The notes beneath the pieces are model-generated. The model was not told the DNA's origin. It made no database searches and saw only the letters and a list, made by a program, of their open reading frames with translations. A stretch of 55,209 nt of DNA from Desulfocapsa sp. (GTDB taxonomy: Bacteria; Desulfobacterota; Desulfobulbia; Desulfobulbales; Desulfocapsaceae): the NCBI GenBank assembly GCA_013792135.1, contig VMSP01000165.1, positions 1 to 55,209 on the forward strand, written 5' to 3'. The translations under genes were made by a program, and so were the position numbers. Below, piece by piece: positions 53,882 to 55,209 of the stretch. Each line of letters begins with the position of its first letter. The stretch's first letter is position 1.

Positions 53882-54973
53882 ATGCAGGAAATAATAGCTC
53901 AATTTTGTGATACATCCTCTCTGGCCGCGGTCGAGCCTGTCGTTACGGTTTTAGGCGTCGGCAATATCAACGACACCTGGCTGGTGCGGACAGGTGAGCT
54001 CTCTTTTGTCCTGCAGCGTCTGAACCTTCAGGTCTTTCCTCGGCCGCATCTGGTCATGGCCAATCTGGCCACACTCTCCCAGCATTTTCAAGCTAAGGTT
54101 AACAGCTGTGATCAGCGCTGGGAGCATTGTCTCCTTCTGCCCACCACTACGGGGGCGCCGTTTTATACCGACCACCAAGGCGAGGTGTGGCGGGCAGTCA
54201 GTCATATTGACAGGACGATAACTCATCAGACCATAACAGCATCAGCCCAGGCCAGGCAGGTTGGCTGGGCCCTTGGTCATTTCCATCATCTGCTGGCCGA
54301 CCTTCCGGCCCAAGACCTCCATGAGACCCTGCCCGGCTTTCATATTCTGCCTTGCTATCTTGATCATTTTGATCGGGTGTGGAGTGGCGCTGCCATGAAG
54401 AGCGGCCACAAGACAGGACGAGAGTCTTCGCTTCGCTTTTGTTTCGACTTTATTACTGCCAGGCGTTCTGGTGCAGATTTACTGGAGCGGGCCCGGTATG
54501 AGGGCAGAGTCAAGGTGCAGACGATCCACGGTGATCCCAAGGCGGGCAATGTCCTCTTTGATGTGGCAAGCGATCTGGCGGTAAGCCTTATCGATCTTGA
54601 TACCGTGGGACCGGGACTCATTCACTACGATATCGGTGACTGTCTCCGTTCCTGTTGTAATGTCTCAGGGGAGGTGGCAGCAGATCTTTCCCAGGTTTTG
54701 TTTGATATGGATATGTGCCGGGAGGTGCTTGCGGGCTACTTTTCCGGGGCCGGAACGCTCCTCTCCGCCTATGACCGGCAGCTGATGTTTCAGGCGGTTC
54801 GTCTGATCGCCTTCGAACTCGGTCTCAGGTTTTTTATCGATTATCTGGCAGGCAACTGCTATTTCAAGGTACTGCATGAGGAGGAAAATCTGCACAAGGC
54901 CCTGGTCCAGTTCCATTTGGTGCAAAGCATAGAGCGACAGAAAAAAGAGATTGAAAAAATAGCTTTAAAATAG
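53882..54973 (+). CDS. Aminoglycoside-phosphotransferase-family (APH) kinase
   Basis: 363 residues with an APH fold: N-terminal GVGNINDTWLVRTG nucleotide loop, FVLQRLNLQVFPRP, catalytic HGDPKAGNVLFD and Mg motif LIDLDTVGPGLIHYDIGD. The layout is like N-acetylhexosamine 1-kinases and related sugar kinases, not true antibiotic kinases. It follows the flavoprotein by 7 bp. Substrate unknown. Confidence 0.85.
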   Translation: MQEIIAQFCDTSSLAAVEPVVTVLGVGNINDTWLVRTGELSFVLQRLNLQVFPRPHLVMANLATLSQHFQAKVNSCDQRWEHCLLLPTTTGAPFYTDHQGEVWRAVSHIDRTITHQTITASAQARQVGWALGHFHHLLADLPAQDLHETLPGFHILPCYLDHFDRVWSGAAMKSGHKTGRESSLRFCFDFITARRSGADLLERARYEGRVKVQTIHGDPKAGNVLFDVASDLAVSLIDLDTVGPGLIHYDIGDCLRSCCNVSGEVAADLSQVLFDMDMCREVLAGYFSGAGTLLSAYDRQLMFQAVRLIAFELGLRFFIDYLAGNCYFKVLHEEENLHKALVQFHLVQSIERQKKEIEKIALK

Positions 54974-55040
54974 CTTAATAAAATAATCAGTAGTTATTCA
55001 GACTTGATCTGGCATAATTTGGGAGAAAGATCCCAGCTAA

Positions 55041-55135
55041 TCTGACACCTTGTTTATTTGATTCAGGATGATCATGCTATGAAAGAGTGGACACTCAGTT
55101 AAGTCATTGATAGAAACAATGACAGGAGGAAATTT
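55041..55135. mobile_element. Candidate left end of an insertion sequence
   Basis: Upstream of the transposase start. TGACACCTTGTTTATTTG at 55041 begins with the TG typical of IS3-family ends, and a second GTGGACACTC lies near 55088. The matching right end is outside the window, so the terminal repeat cannot be confirmed. Confidence 0.3.
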
Positions 55136-55209
55136 ATGAGTGTTCAACAACGTAGAAAATATGATTCTGACTTTAAGCGCAATGCTGTTCAGTTGTCCAA
55201 GGAACCAGG
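55136..55209 (+). CDS. IS3-family transposase OrfA, N-terminus (cut by window end)
   Basis: ATG with a strong AGGAGG RBS; the first 24 codons read MSVQQRRKYDSDFKRNAVQL and SKEP, the standard start of a HTH_Tnp_1 OrfA (RRKYDxDFKxxAVxL). The rest lies beyond the window, so completeness is unknown. Confidence 0.85.
   Translation, partial: MSVQQRRKYDSDFKRNAVQLSKEP

Noticed and set aside
1-55209. CRISPR array or rRNA genes
   Set aside because: No regularly spaced direct repeats and no rRNA sequence were seen anywhere in the window.

Overview
The window looks like chromosomal DNA of an anaerobic, probably marine or brackish, Gram-negative sulfur-cycling bacterium, most likely a Desulfobacterota member of the Desulfobulbales/Desulfocapsaceae type. 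This is an inference from gene content: an in-frame UGA selenoprotein peroxiredoxin, a TusA/DsrE/YeeE sulfur-trafficking cluster, a NifA-like regulator, QueH, an ectoine operon, Pal, TolC and RND genes. Base composition drifts from AT-rich (strongest around dnaN, about 16.2-19 kb) to clearly GC-richer beyond about 30 kb.

Left part (1-19 kb), origin-proximal housekeeping. A selenocysteine peroxiredoxin and nadB lie on the minus strand, next to a perfect parS site and a parA-parB operon. parAB continues into a small module of unknown function: an MTH1187-type thiamine-binding protein, a 49-residue CxxC membrane peptide and a polyferredoxin-like 4Fe-4S membrane protein. Then come a secreted SH3 protein, two tRNA-Ser genes (minus), a NifA-like sigma-54 activator overlapping queH, rdgB, and the minus-strand series dnaN, gyrB, gyrA, gpsA. 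An AT-rich segment with inverted repeats (17417-17711) lies between divergent dnaN and a serine hydrolase gene. Gene orientation largely flips there, and it is the best candidate for a replication origin, although no perfect DnaA box was seen.

Middle part (18.9-42 kb). A sulfur-relay operon (tusA, two dsrE-like genes, a 57-residue protein ending Cys-Trp-Trp) is transcribed divergently from a YeeE/YedE-type transporter, with convincing sigma-70 promoters and an 18-bp perfect palindrome between. Then follow formyl-THF cyclo-ligase, an HDAC-like deacetylase, an HD-GYP response regulator, gatC-gatA-hisC-cmk, pal (minus), an amino-acid ABC transporter operon, a DUF2721 protein, a GNAT acetyltransferase (minus), a TolC-adaptor-RND efflux set, rlmKL with an unusual in-frame insertion, and glucokinase.

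Right part (42-55 kb), signalling and osmoadaptation. An HD-GYP protein with a DUF3391-like N-terminus and a divergent pseudo-receiver protein precede a MarR regulator with a palindromic operator on its own promoter. Next are a frameshifted paralogue of the SH3 protein and the complete ectoine pathway (ectA, ectB, ectC, ectoine-type aspartokinase), followed two bases later by a MscS channel fused to a cyclic-nucleotide-binding domain. The window ends with a TVP38 membrane protein, a mercuric-reductase-like flavoprotein, an APH-family kinase and the first 24 codons of an IS3-type transposase OrfA.

Most distinctive observations: the Sec-peroxiredoxin with SECIS-like hairpin, the CxxC peptide/4Fe-4S module, the TusA-DsrE-YeeE divergon with its CWW micro-protein, the ect-MscS/CNB operon, the palindrome-bearing insertion in rlmKL, and terminator-like hairpins that break up the dnaN-gyrB-gyrA series.
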